A DNA stretch of 64,000 nucleotides from Pseudaquabacterium terrae (GTDB lineage: Bacteria; Pseudomonadota; Gammaproteobacteria; Burkholderiales; Burkholderiaceae_C), in assembly GCF_013266755.1 (NCBI RefSeq), contig NZ_JABRWJ010000001.1:1-64000 (forward strand), written 5' to 3'. Positions 8,340 to 16,294 of this stretch are shown here, in pieces. Under the pieces are notes generated by a model. It had not been told where the DNA came from. It worked only from the letters and a program-made list of their open reading frames with translations, and made no database searches. Made by a program: the position numbers and the translations under genes. How positions within the stretch are numbered: position 1 is the first letter of the stretch; each line of letters begins with the position of its first letter.

Positions 8340-8909
8340 ATGTCATCGTTCCTGCTCACGCCGACGCCCGCCGTCGCGCGGCGCCTCTTTCTCGGGCACT
8401 CGGGCCTCGTGTTGTCCGGTGCGGCCGTCGCGCTGCTCGCGGGCAAGCAGGCGCTGGCGGCCAAGTCCGGCGCCGACCCGAAGGACGTTCAGATCCTCAA
8501 CACCGCGCTCGGCGCGGAGCTGGAGGCGATCGCCGCCTATCAGCTCGGCGCCGAGAGCAAGCTGCTGCAAAAGCCCGTGCTCGACCTGGCGCTGACCTTC
8601 CAGGGTCATCACAAGGAGCATGCCGACCTGCTGGCGAAGACGGTCGAGAAGCTCGGCGGCAAGCCGGTGCAGGCCAAGGCCGCATACAACTTTCCGGTCG
8701 ATCAGCTGAAGGCACAGGCCGACGTGCTGCGCTTCGCCGCCAAGCTCGAGCAAGGGGCGGTCAGCGCCTACCTCGGCGCGGTGCCGCTGTTCGCGAATCG
8801 CGACCTGGCCAAGGCCGCGGCCAGCATCCTCGGCGACGAGGCGATGCACTGGGCGGTGCTGCGGCAGGCGCTCGGCGAGGTGCCGGTGCCGTCGGCTTTC
8901 GTGTCGTGA
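8340..8909 (+). CDS. Exported ferritin-like domain protein
   Basis: The 189-residue protein starts at ATG 8340 behind GGAGTTGCC; in-frame upstream codons overlap the sigma factor. An N-terminal arginine pair and hydrophobic segment (about 16-40) suggest Tat/Sec export. The rest is a four-helix bundle of the ferritin-like superfamily: LGAELEAIAAYQ, GHHKEHADLL, AAKLEQGAVSAY and LGDEAMHWAVL provide Glu/His residues expected for a di-metal site. Homologues are often found with ECF sigma factors in stress or desiccation contexts. The exact reaction is unknown. It overlaps the cytochrome gene by 4 nt (GTGA). Confidence 0.82.
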   Translation: MSSFLLTPTPAVARRLFLGHSGLVLSGAAVALLAGKQALAAKSGADPKDVQILNTALGAELEAIAAYQLGAESKLLQKPVLDLALTFQGHHKEHADLLAKTVEKLGGKPVQAKAAYNFPVDQLKAQADVLRFAAKLEQGAVSAYLGAVPLFANRDLAKAAASILGDEAMHWAVLRQALGEVPVPSAFVS

Positions 8910-9286
8910 GGCGGGCAGCAGCGCTGGCGGCAGCCGCATTGGTATCGAGCACTGCATCCGGCGCGCCCGATGTGCTGAAGGGCGAGCAGGTCTACGCCCG
9001 CTGCATGGCGTGCCACGCCCTCGCCTTCGACCGCGTCGGCCCGCGGCACTGCGGCCTCATCGGCCGGCGCGCCGGCAGCGTGCCGGGCTTCGACTACTCG
9101 GCGGCGATGAAACGCTCGAAGATCGTCTGGGACGAGAAGACGCTCGATCGGTTCCTGGCCGGGCCGCTGAAGATGGTGCCGGGGAGCACGATGACTTACG
9201 ACGGTATTTCGGATCGGCGGGAACGGGCCGATCTGATTGCCTACCTGAAGCAGGCGGGCCAGACGGCGGAGTGCACGAAGCGCTGA
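8906..9286 (+). CDS. Periplasmic c-type cytochrome (class I, small)
   Basis: A 126-residue protein with a short signal peptide (RRAAALAAAALVSSTASGA) and one haem motif CMACH (Cys33, Cys36, His37). A Met in the GSTMTYDGI segment is the likely sixth ligand, and a terminal helix (DLIAYLK) follows. The pattern is the cytochrome c2/c550-like class I fold, a periplasmic single-electron carrier. The GTG start overlaps the ferritin-like stop, so the two are translationally coupled, which hints at redox partnership (inference). Confidence 0.9.
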   Translation: MRRAAALAAAALVSSTASGAPDVLKGEQVYARCMACHALAFDRVGPRHCGLIGRRAGSVPGFDYSAAMKRSKIVWDEKTLDRFLAGPLKMVPGSTMTYDGISDRRERADLIAYLKQAGQTAECTKR

Positions 9287-9310
9287 CCGAGCCGGGATCT
9301 CCTATCAGGC

Positions 9311-9739
9311 TCAGTCGATCGATGACTCGGTCGGCTGGCTCAAGTCGGCCGCAATCAGCCGAAACTGCTTCAGGGCCGCTTCCAGGTCGTCGATGATCTC
9401 TTGCGCGATCACGTCCGGCGCCAGCAGGTTGTCGCCGTCGACCAGCGACTCGTCCTTCAGGCAGAAGATGTCCAGGCTTGCCTTGTCGCGGGCGGCCAGC
9501 TCGTCGTAGTCGTAGGCGCGCCAACGGCCTTCGGGACGTTCGGCGGCCCACGTCGGAGCCCGAGCGAAGCGATTCGCGACGTTGTACACGCCGACGAATT
9601 CGTCGAGGTCAGCGCGCTTCAGCGGATTGGTCTTCAGCGTGAAGTGCTTGTTCGTGCGCAGGTCGTAGGTCCAAAGCTTGCGGGTCCACGGCGTTTCGCT
9701 CGCGGGTTTCTTGTCGAGGAACAGCACGTTGGCCCGTCG
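9311..9739 (-). pseudogene. hsdM remnant: C-terminal part of a type I DNA methyltransferase
   Basis: The reading frame matches only the C-terminal third of type I HsdM proteins: LFLDKKPASETPWTRKLW, YDLRTNKHFTLKTNPLKR, GRWRAYDYDEL and the DVIAQEIIDDLEAAL helix. The catalytic N-6 adenine methylase domain (NPPF motif) is entirely missing. Homology starts at RANVLF immediately after, and in frame with, the stop codon of the nuclease gene at 9740. The insertion or deletion endpoint is therefore defined almost to the base. The first possible start is a GTG at 9727 with no clear ribosome site. Confidence 0.85.
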
Positions 9740-10825
9740 CTATTCAAACCGCGCTCGCGCGGTTTCGATGGCCGCTTGCAAGCGGCGGTGCAGGAGCTCG
9801 CGCGCCGGCAGCTCGGTCAGGTACTCGGCGACGTGGATGCCGGCGCTGTCGAGCTCGAGCAGTTCGACCTGTTCCTCGTTCTTCTGGGCGCACAGGATGA
9901 TGCCCAGGGGTGGCAGTTCATCGTCCTGCCGCTCGTGCTTGTCCAGCCAGCGCAGGTACAACTCCATCTGGCTCTTGTAGGCCGACTTGAATCGCCCGAG
10001 CTTCAAGTCCAGCGCGATCAGCCGCTTCAGGCGGCGGTTGTAGAACAGCAGGTCGATGTAGAAGTCCTCGCCGTCGATCTGCAGGCGCTTCTGGCGTGCG
10101 ATGAAGCTGAATCCCGCGCCCATCTCCAGCAGGAAGCCCTCCAGTTCACGCAGGATGGCGTCTTCCAGATCACGCTCGACGTAGCGGTCGGCGACGCCGA
10201 GGAAGTCGAGCACGTACGGGTCCTTGAGCACCAGCGCCGGCGTCAACTCGCCGCGCGCTCGCAGTGCGGCCATTTCCTTCGCGACCACGGCCTCGGGCTG
10301 GCGCGACAGCGCGGTGCGTTCGTAGAGCATCGAGTCGATGCGGGCAGCCAGGGTGCGCACGCTCCAGCCCTCGATCCGGCACATCTCGGCATAGAACTCG
10401 CGTTGCAGCGGCTGCTTCAGCGGCAGCAGCTCGCGGAAGTGCGACCAGCTCAAATGTCGCCACAGCGTGGCGACAATCGCCTCGTCCGGGAAGGCCTCGG
10501 CGAACTGCACCATCCGCCGCAGGTTCTTCTCCTCGAAGCCCCGCCCATACTCGGCGGCCAATTGTCGCGACAGCGTGGCGACAATCTGCTCGCCGTAGTC
10601 GGCCCGGGTGGCGCCCAGAACCTCATCGCGGATGCGCTTGCCGATGCGCCAGTAGAGCACCGTCAGGCTGATGTTCACGGCGACGGCAGCAGCGTGACGA
10701 GCCTCCTGGATCAGCCGCCGCAGATCGGCAAGCAGCGTGTCGCCTGCCGGGGCCGGCGGCGTCGCCTTCACCCTGCGCCGGCTCGGCAAGGTGGTGGCAG
10801 TGGAGCCTTTGCGCGCGGTGACCAT
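9740..10825 (-). CDS. DUF1016/YhcG-type PDDEXK nuclease-domain protein
   Basis: A 361-residue protein with the YhcG architecture. The N-terminal helical DUF1016_N domain (about 25-160) includes the YWRIGKRI and [20 protein letters not shown] segments. The C-terminal PDDEXK nuclease domain (about 185-340) has [22 protein letters not shown], in which an Asp followed by DLK fits the nuclease signature, and a later YLRWLDKHE. In many genomes this family sits inside type I restriction loci, as here. All domains look intact, so it may still work although hsdR and hsdM around it are destroyed. ATG 10825 is 4 nt from the hsdR remnant stop. Confidence 0.88.
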   Translation of the reverse strand: MVTARKGSTATTLPSRRRVKATPPAPAGDTLLADLRRLIQEARHAAAVAVNISLTVLYWRIGKRIRDEVLGATRADYGEQIVATLSRQLAAEYGRGFEEKNLRRMVQFAEAFPDEAIVATLWRHLSWSHFRELLPLKQPLQREFYAEMCRIEGWSVRTLAARIDSMLYERTALSRQPEAVVAKEMAALRARGELTPALVLKDPYVLDFLGVADRYVERDLEDAILRELEGFLLEMGAGFSFIARQKRLQIDGEDFYIDLLFYNRRLKRLIALDLKLGRFKSAYKSQMELYLRWLDKHERQDDELPPLGIILCAQKNEEQVELLELDSAGIHVAEYLTELPARELLHRRLQAAIETARARFE

Positions 10826-10829
10826 CGGG

Positions 10830-11018
10830 TCAAGTCGGGCCGTCGAACAGGTCGGCCGTGGTGTTGTCCGGTGCAGCGCGTGTCGCCGAGAGCGTCGCGC
10901 CGCGCCTCTTGGCTTCGATCAAGCCGCAGGTCCTGCCGTCGACGTCCTGCACCGCCCAGCCCGCGGCTTGCAGCAGACGATCGATTTCTTGTCGCGCAAC
11001 CTGCTCCGGGTTCGCCAT
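10830..11018 (-). pseudogene. hsdR remnant: start of type I restriction subunit with internal deletion
   Basis: The 62-residue reading frame begins like HsdR subunits ([18 protein letters not shown]). After AVQD it jumps directly to [19 protein letters not shown], a block that in full-length HsdR lies about 35-40 residues further on within the nuclease domain. It then ends in unrelated sequence and a stop. The core nuclease acidic residues and the whole helicase are missing. It is read as an in-frame internal deletion plus truncation, forming the leading end of the decayed locus. Confidence 0.75.
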
Positions 11019-11104
11019 CGCCAGGCCCCATTCCTCGCTGGGGACGAAGGGTAGCGCATCGCGGCGGCGCCGATGCGCGCCGGCGGCCCTAGACTGCGCG
11101 CACC

Positions 11105-11974
11105 ATGCCCAGCGCCGCAGCCAGCCCGGTCGACACGCTGACCGAGATCAACATCGACGATCTGTTCGATGCGATCGGCCTGGCCGCCTGGCGCCGCACG
11201 CCGCTGCGGCGGCTGTTGCGCCCGCCGGCGCGGCGCTTCGCCGACATCGCGCACGAGTTCGACGGCGAAGTCGCCGCGCACGGCCTGGCCGAGGGCAGCG
11301 CCTGGATGCTGCGGCGCATGAGCGGCGGCCTCGAGGTGCGCGGGCTGCAGCACGTGCCGGTGCACGGCCCGGTGTGCGTGCTCGCGAACCATCCGGGCAT
11401 GACCGACACGGTGGCGCTGATCGCCAGCCTTGGCGGGCGGCCCGACCTGCGCGTGATCGCGCTCGACCGGCCCTTCCTGCGCGCGCTGCCGGCGGTGGCG
11501 CGGCAGCTGATCTTCGTGCCCGCCGACGACGCGCCCGGCCGCCTGGCGGTGGTGCGCCGCGGCGTGCAGCACCTGAAGGACGGCGGCGCGCTGCTGACCT
11601 TTCCGGCGGCGCGCATCGAGCCGGACCCCGCCGTCTTCGGCGCCCGCCGCGCGCTCGATGCGCTGGCGGACTGGTCGGCGAGCTTCGCGGTGTTCGCGCG
11701 ACTCGTGCCGCAGACGGCGTGCGTGCCGGCGCTGGTCAGCCAGGTGCTGGATGCCGACGCGCAGCGCCATCCGCTGACGCGGTTGCGCCGGCGGCCCGAG
11801 GACCGCGAGAAGCTCGCCGCCGCGCTGCAGGTGTCGATAACGCGTTATCAGCGCGCCAAGGTGCGGGTCAGCTTCGGGCCAGCGCTGCAGGTGGACGCCG
11901 CCGACACGGCGGCGCTGCGCGCGGCGCTGCTGGACCGGATGGCGCGGCTGGTCGACGAAGACGGCCATCGATGA
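11105..11974 (+). CDS. PlsC-family acyltransferase
   Basis: A 289-residue protein of the phospholipid/glycerol acyltransferase family. The catalytic HX4D motif is NHPGMTD near residues 97-103. An [10 protein letters not shown] block follows, and [10 protein letters not shown] occupies the position of the acceptor-binding motif. Typical members acylate lysophosphatidate, but divergent members acylate other acceptors. There is no clear transmembrane anchor. The stop overlaps the next start (ATGA), tying it to the dehydrogenase/PTPS-like/glycosyltransferase cluster and suggesting that a product of that cluster may be acylated (inference). Confidence 0.82.
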   Translation: MPSAAASPVDTLTEINIDDLFDAIGLAAWRRTPLRRLLRPPARRFADIAHEFDGEVAAHGLAEGSAWMLRRMSGGLEVRGLQHVPVHGPVCVLANHPGMTDTVALIASLGGRPDLRVIALDRPFLRALPAVARQLIFVPADDAPGRLAVVRRGVQHLKDGGALLTFPAARIEPDPAVFGARRALDALADWSASFAVFARLVPQTACVPALVSQVLDADAQRHPLTRLRRRPEDREKLAAALQVSITRYQRAKVRVSFGPALQVDAADTAALRAALLDRMARLVDEDGHR

Positions 11975-12957
11975 ACGATCCGCACGACACCGCCCTCGCC
12001 TGCTGGCTCGCCGAGCCCGGCCGCGCCGAGCTGCGCACGCAAGCGCTGCCGCCGCCCGGCGACGGCGAGGTGCGGGTGCGCACGCTGCACAGCGCGATCA
12101 GCCGCGGCACCGAGACGCTGGTGTTCCGCGGCGAGGTGCCGGCGAGCGAATACGCACGCATGCGCGCGCCGTTCCAGGAGGGCGACTTTCCCGGCCCGCT
12201 GAAGTACGGCTACTCAAGCGTCGGCATCGTCGAGCACGGCCCGCCGGCCCTTTGCGGCCGCGCGGTGTTCTGCCTGTATCCGCACCAGACGCGCTATGTC
12301 GTGCCGGCGCATGCCGTCCATGCGCTGCCCGAGGGCGTGCCGCCGGCGCGCGCGGTGCTCACGGCCAACCTCGAGACCGCGGTCAACGCGCTGTGGGATG
12401 CCGCGCCGCGCATCGGCGACCGCATCAGCGTGGTCGGCGGCGGCGCGGTCGGGCTGCTGGTGGCGCGGCTCGCCGGCCGGCTGCCGGGCTGCAGCGTGCA
12501 GCTGGTCGACGTGCAGCCGCAGCGGCGCACGCTCGCCGAACAGCTGGGCGCGGCCTTCGCCCTGCCCGACGACGCGCGCGGCGACGCCGATCTGGTGATC
12601 CACGCCAGCGGCCGCGAAGCGGGCCTGGCCACCGCGCTGCGCCTGGCCGGCTTCGAGGCCACGGTGCTGGAGCTGAGCTGGTACGGCGCGCGCCAAGTCG
12701 GCGTGCCGCTGGGCGAAGCCTTTCATGCGCGGCGGCTGGTGCTGAAGTCGTCGCAGGTCGGGCATGTCGCCGCGGCACAGCGCAGCCGCTGGGATGCGCC
12801 GCGGCGCCTGGCGCTGGCGCTGTCGCTGCTGGCCGATCCGGCGCTCGACGCGCTGGTCACCGACGTTTCTGCCTTTGCCGAGCTGCCGGCGGTGCTGGCG
12901 CGGCTTGCCGCGGGCGGTGCCGAGGGCACTGTCTGCCACCGCATCGACTACGACTGA
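11971..12957 (+). CDS. MDR-superfamily dehydrogenase without obvious zinc ligands
   Basis: A 328-residue medium-chain dehydrogenase/reductase. The N-terminal GroES-like domain reads [15 protein letters not shown] where zinc alcohol dehydrogenases have Cys-Gly-x-Asp, and [10 protein letters not shown] where they have GHE. The structural four-Cys lobe is absent. The Rossmann motif is [11 protein letters not shown] near 152-162, so NAD(P) binding is retained. The SRGTE wording recalls BchC-like and other zinc-free MDR enzymes. Start overlaps the acyltransferase stop and its stop overlaps the PTPS-like start by one base. The substrate is unknown. Confidence 0.85.
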   Translation: MNDPHDTALACWLAEPGRAELRTQALPPPGDGEVRVRTLHSAISRGTETLVFRGEVPASEYARMRAPFQEGDFPGPLKYGYSSVGIVEHGPPALCGRAVFCLYPHQTRYVVPAHAVHALPEGVPPARAVLTANLETAVNALWDAAPRIGDRISVVGGGAVGLLVARLAGRLPGCSVQLVDVQPQRRTLAEQLGAAFALPDDARGDADLVIHASGREAGLATALRLAGFEATVLELSWYGARQVGVPLGEAFHARRLVLKSSQVGHVAAAQRSRWDAPRRLALALSLLADPALDALVTDVSAFAELPAVLARLAAGGAEGTVCHRIDYD

Positions 12958-13385
12958 TGACGCCCATGTACAGCGTCAACGTCCGCGACCACTTCATGAT
13001 CGCCCACAGCTTCGCCGGCGCGACCTTCGGCCCGGCCCAGCGCCTGCACGGCGCGACCTACGTCGTCGACTGCGAGATGCGGCGCGCGGCGCTCGACAGC
13101 GACGGCGTCGTCGTCGACATCGCGCGCGCGGCGGCACTGCTGCGCAGCGTGCTGGAGGCGATGAATTTCCGCAACCTCGACGACGCGCCCGAGTTCCATG
13201 GCCGCAACACCACCACCGAGTTCCTCGCGCGTTTCGTCTTCGATCGGCTGGCCGGCCGCATCGCCGCCGGCGAGCTCGGCGCGGAAGGTGCGGGCCTCGC
13301 GTCGCTGAAGGTCACGCTGCACGAATCGCATGTCGCCTGGGCGGCGTACGAAGGGCCCCTGCCGGCGCCTTCGGCCGCGGGCTGA
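12957..13385 (+). CDS. 6-pyruvoyl/6-carboxy-tetrahydropterin synthase-like protein with lost catalytic residues
   Basis: A 142-residue T-fold protein related to PTPS/QueD by length, AHSF (His17), the RLHGATY block (His31), [15 protein letters not shown] and [13 protein letters not shown] (Glu123). Against QueD/PTPS the catalytic Cys position is Ala27, the catalytic Asp-His pair is Asn70-Phe71 (MNFRNLD), and the third zinc His is Ala33 (HGA instead of HGH). The usual lyase chemistry on dihydroneopterin triphosphate is therefore unlikely. Two possible starts exist (12957, 12966). It sits between the MDR dehydrogenase and the glycosyltransferase with almost no gap. Confidence 0.85.
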   Translation: MTPMYSVNVRDHFMIAHSFAGATFGPAQRLHGATYVVDCEMRRAALDSDGVVVDIARAAALLRSVLEAMNFRNLDDAPEFHGRNTTTEFLARFVFDRLAGRIAAGELGAEGAGLASLKVTLHESHVAWAAYEGPLPAPSAAG

Positions 13386-13402
13386 CTCGCCGGGGGCGAC
13401 GC

Positions 13403-14470
13403 ATGCGCCGGCTCGTCTTCCTCGTGCCCGGCGATCCGGCAAGCCTGACCGGCGGCTACGGCTACGACCGGGCCATCGTCGCCGGCCTGCGCGAACGCGG
13501 GTGGTCGATCGCCATGCCGGCGCTCGCGGCGAGCTTCCCGTGGCCGGACGCGCCAGCGCTGAACGCTGCCGCGAAAGACGTCGCGGCGATCGACAACGGC
13601 ACGCTCGTCGTCGCCGACGGGCTGGCCTTCGGCGCGCTGCCGGCACTCACCGAGCAGCATGCCGCGCGGCTGCGCTGGGTTGCGCTGGTTCACCATCCGC
13701 TGGCGCTGGAAACGGGGCTCGACGACGCGGCGCGCCGGCAGCTCGCCGACAGCGAGCGCCGCGCGCTGGCCAGCGCGCGCATCGTCATCGTGCCGAGCGC
13801 GGCGACCGCGCGGGCGCTGGCGCCGTACGGCGTGCCGGCCGCGCGCATCCGCATCGTGCCGCCGGGCACCGCACCCGCATCGCTGGCGACCGGATCGGGT
13901 GCCGGCGCCGTCGCGGGGCTCAACTTGCTGTGTGTCGCGACACTGAGTGCACGCAAGGGTCATGCGCTGCTGATCGAGGCGCTGGCCGGCCTGGCCGACC
14001 GCGCCTGGACCTTGCATTGCATCGGCAGCACGACCCGCGACCGGGCCACCGCGGACTCGCTGCGCGGCCTGATCCACGCCCACGGCCTCGCCCATCGCGT
14101 GCACCTGCTGGGCGAGTTGCCCCCCGCCGATCTGCAGACGCACTACAGCCAAGCGGACATCGCCGTGCTGGCCTCGTACTTCGAGGGTTATGGCATGGCG
14201 CTGGCCGAAGCGCTGGCGCATGGCCTGCCGGTGATCGCGACGACGGCCGGCGCGATTCCCGACACGGTGCCGCCTGCTGCCGGCATGCTGGTGCCGCCCG
14301 GCGATGCAGCGGCCTTGCGCGCGGCGCTGCGGCGGGTGTTCGACGAGCCCGCGCTGCGCGCGCAGCTGGCGGCCGGCGCACGCGCGGCGCGCGCCATGCT
14401 GCCGGCCTGGCCACAGGCCGTCGCCGCCTTCGAAGCGGCACTCGACGATGCCGGAAGCCTTCCCCGATGA
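13403..14470 (+). CDS. GT4-family (GT-B) glycosyltransferase
   Basis: A 355-residue glycosyltransferase of the GT-B fold. The N-terminal domain opens with VFLVPGDPASLTGGYGYDR. The C-terminal donor domain has CVATLSARKGHALLIEAL, the HLLGELP turn, and FEGYGMALAEALAHGLPVI, the E-x7-E motif that binds the nucleotide sugar. GT4 enzymes are retaining and use UDP- or GDP-sugars. No membrane segment is seen. It begins 17 nt after the PTPS-like stop and ends overlapping the methyltransferase start (ATGA). The acceptor is unknown; clustering suggests the cluster's small-molecule product. Confidence 0.88.
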   Translation: MRRLVFLVPGDPASLTGGYGYDRAIVAGLRERGWSIAMPALAASFPWPDAPALNAAAKDVAAIDNGTLVVADGLAFGALPALTEQHAARLRWVALVHHPLALETGLDDAARRQLADSERRALASARIVIVPSAATARALAPYGVPAARIRIVPPGTAPASLATGSGAGAVAGLNLLCVATLSARKGHALLIEALAGLADRAWTLHCIGSTTRDRATADSLRGLIHAHGLAHRVHLLGELPPADLQTHYSQADIAVLASYFEGYGMALAEALAHGLPVIATTAGAIPDTVPPAAGMLVPPGDAAALRAALRRVFDEPALRAQLAAGARAARAMLPAWPQAVAAFEAALDDAGSLPR

Positions 14471-15357
14471 CCGGATTCAGCGCCGACTGGCTGCAGCTGC
14501 GCGAGCCCTTCGATGCCGCGGCGCGTGCGGCGGCTGCCGAGGTCGTGGCCTTCGCGACCACGCGCGAACCCGGCGCGGCGCCGTGGCGCATCGTCGACCT
14601 GGCCTGCGGCAGCGGCGCCAACCTGCGCGCGCTGGCGCCGCAGCTCGGCCTGAAGCAGCAGTGGCGGCTGGTCGACCACGACCCGGCGCTGCTGGCCGCG
14701 GTGCCCGAAGCACTCGAGCGCTGGGCCGCGCAGCACGGTCACCAGCTCGCGCTGGATGGCGATCGGGCCTTGCACGGCACGATCCACCTCGCCGGCCGCG
14801 GCTGGTCGGCGAACGTCGCGCGGCAGCGGCTCGACCTGGCGCGCACGCTGGCCACGCTGGCGCTGCCGCGGGGCGGGCTGGTCACCAGCTCGGCCCTGCT
14901 CGACCTCGTGTCCGCGCCGTGGCTGCAGGCGCTGCTCGCGCGCGCCGCCGCCGCACGGGCGACGCTGCTGTGCGCGCTCAGCGTCGACGGCCGCATCGCC
15001 TGGGAGCCCACCGATCCGGCCGATGAGACCGTGCAGGCGCTCTTTGCGCAGCACCAGCACGGCGACAAGGGGTTCGGTGCCGCGCTCGGCCCGCAGGCGG
15101 CGGCGCAGGCCCTGCAGTGGATGGCTGCCGCCGGCTGGCGCACGCGGCAGGCGCCCACCGACTGGCAGATCGATGGCGCCCGCGCACCGGCGCTGCTGCG
15201 CGCGCTGATCGACGGCACCGCCGCCGCGGCGCTCGAGCAGGACCCGGCCGCCGCCGGCACGGTGCGCGCATGGTCGCAGCGTCGGATCGAGTGTCTGCCG
15301 GCGACACGGCTGCGCATCGGCCACCTCGACATCGCCGGCATCCCGCCGCACCGATGA
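14467..15357 (+). CDS. Class I SAM-dependent methyltransferase
   Basis: A 296-residue protein with a Rossmann methyltransferase core. Motif I is VDLACGSGANLRAL (about 43-56), the acidic end of strand 2 is RLVDHDPALL, and a later GGLVTSSALLDLVS resembles motif IV/post-IV. The start overlaps the glycosyltransferase stop, so it is the last gene of the plus-strand run. It ends 4 nt from the convergent RibD-like gene. The substrate is unknown; position suggests methylation of the same molecule handled by the upstream glycosyltransferase (inference). Confidence 0.85.
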   Translation: MTGFSADWLQLREPFDAAARAAAAEVVAFATTREPGAAPWRIVDLACGSGANLRALAPQLGLKQQWRLVDHDPALLAAVPEALERWAAQHGHQLALDGDRALHGTIHLAGRGWSANVARQRLDLARTLATLALPRGGLVTSSALLDLVSAPWLQALLARAAAARATLLCALSVDGRIAWEPTDPADETVQALFAQHQHGDKGFGAALGPQAAAQALQWMAAAGWRTRQAPTDWQIDGARAPALLRALIDGTAAAALEQDPAAAGTVRAWSQRRIECLPATRLRIGHLDIAGIPPHR

Positions 15358-15361
15358 GGCG

Positions 15362-16210
15362 CTAACTCCGCAGATCCACGTCCCAGAGGCGGTCGCTGCC
15401 GACGTTGAAGACGCGGCAGCGCGGCCGCGCGCAATCGGCCAGCCGCTCGGACCCCGCGAAGGACAGGCCGCGCCGGCCATCGCCGATCAGCACCGGGGCG
15501 ATCGACAGGTGCAGCCGGTCGAGGCGGCGCTGCGCGAGGAAACGCGACACCGTCACGCCGCCGCCTTCGACGAGCACGCGCCGGCAGCCGCGCGCCTGCA
15601 GCGCGGCGAGCGCGGCGGCCGCGTCCGGCGTGCCGTCGTCGCGCAGCAGCCCGGGCACTGCCAGCACGCGCGCCGCGCCGGCCAGCGCTGCAGCGCGCGC
15701 TTGCCAGCGGGCGTCGCACAGCCACAGCGTCGGCACGTCGGTGTCGGTGAACACGTGGGCACTGGCGACGCAGCCGGCCAGGCCGAGCCGCGGATCGAAC
15801 AGCACGCGCAGCGGATTTGGGCCGGCGGCGTGGCGCGTCGTCAGCCGCGGGTTGTCGATCGCCACCGTGCCGGCGCCAACGATCACCGCATCGCACAGCG
15901 CGCGCAGCCGGTGCAGGTGGCACAGCACCTCGGGGCCGCTGACGAAGGCCGAGTCGCCGCAGCGTGTGGCGATGCAGCCGTCCAGGCTCTGGCCGAGCTG
16001 CGCGATGACCCAGGGCGGGCCCTCGGCACGCGCATCGAGCAAGGGCTTGAACAGCGCCCACTGCTCGCGCGCGGCGTCGTCCCAGGGCCCGTCGCCGAGC
16101 TGCCAGCCAGCGGCGGCATCGTGCCGCACGCTGCCGGCCGGCAAAGACGGCGTGCCCGGCCCGCGCCAGCGCGCGATCGCCACCAGGCACGGCCACAGGT
16201 CTTCGAACAT
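15362..16210 (-). CDS. RibD C-terminal-type (DHFR-fold) reductase
   Basis: A 282-residue protein matching the reductase half of RibD, without the deaminase domain. QLGQSLDGCIAT is the first strand and loop, VIVGAGTVAIDNPRLT the central block, and VLVEGGGVTVSRFL the last conserved loop. Such enzymes use NADPH to reduce the ribosyl carbonyl of an aminopyrimidine, or related pterin-type substrates. About 65 extra N-terminal residues have no recognised domain. ATG 16210 has AGGA about 8 nt upstream; an in-frame ATG at 16219 is also possible. It faces the methyltransferase with a 4-nt gap, completing the putative pterin-like cluster. Confidence 0.85.
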   Translation of the reverse strand: MFEDLWPCLVAIARWRGPGTPSLPAGSVRHDAAAGWQLGDGPWDDAAREQWALFKPLLDARAEGPPWVIAQLGQSLDGCIATRCGDSAFVSGPEVLCHLHRLRALCDAVIVGAGTVAIDNPRLTTRHAAGPNPLRVLFDPRLGLAGCVASAHVFTDTDVPTLWLCDARWQARAAALAGAARVLAVPGLLRDDGTPDAAAALAALQARGCRRVLVEGGGVTVSRFLAQRRLDRLHLSIAPVLIGDGRRGLSFAGSERLADCARPRCRVFNVGSDRLWDVDLRS

Positions 16211-16294
16211 CGCGGTCATCCTAACCGTCGCCGGCGGTCTATCCTCGCGGCCTTGGCCGATCGGGCCCATCGTGCCAAAAGGGGAGCCTGCAGC

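Noticed and set aside
9401-11092. A 563-codon plus-strand frame across the restriction locus
   Set aside because: Antisense to the DUF1016 nuclease and both hsd remnants, with low-complexity translation.
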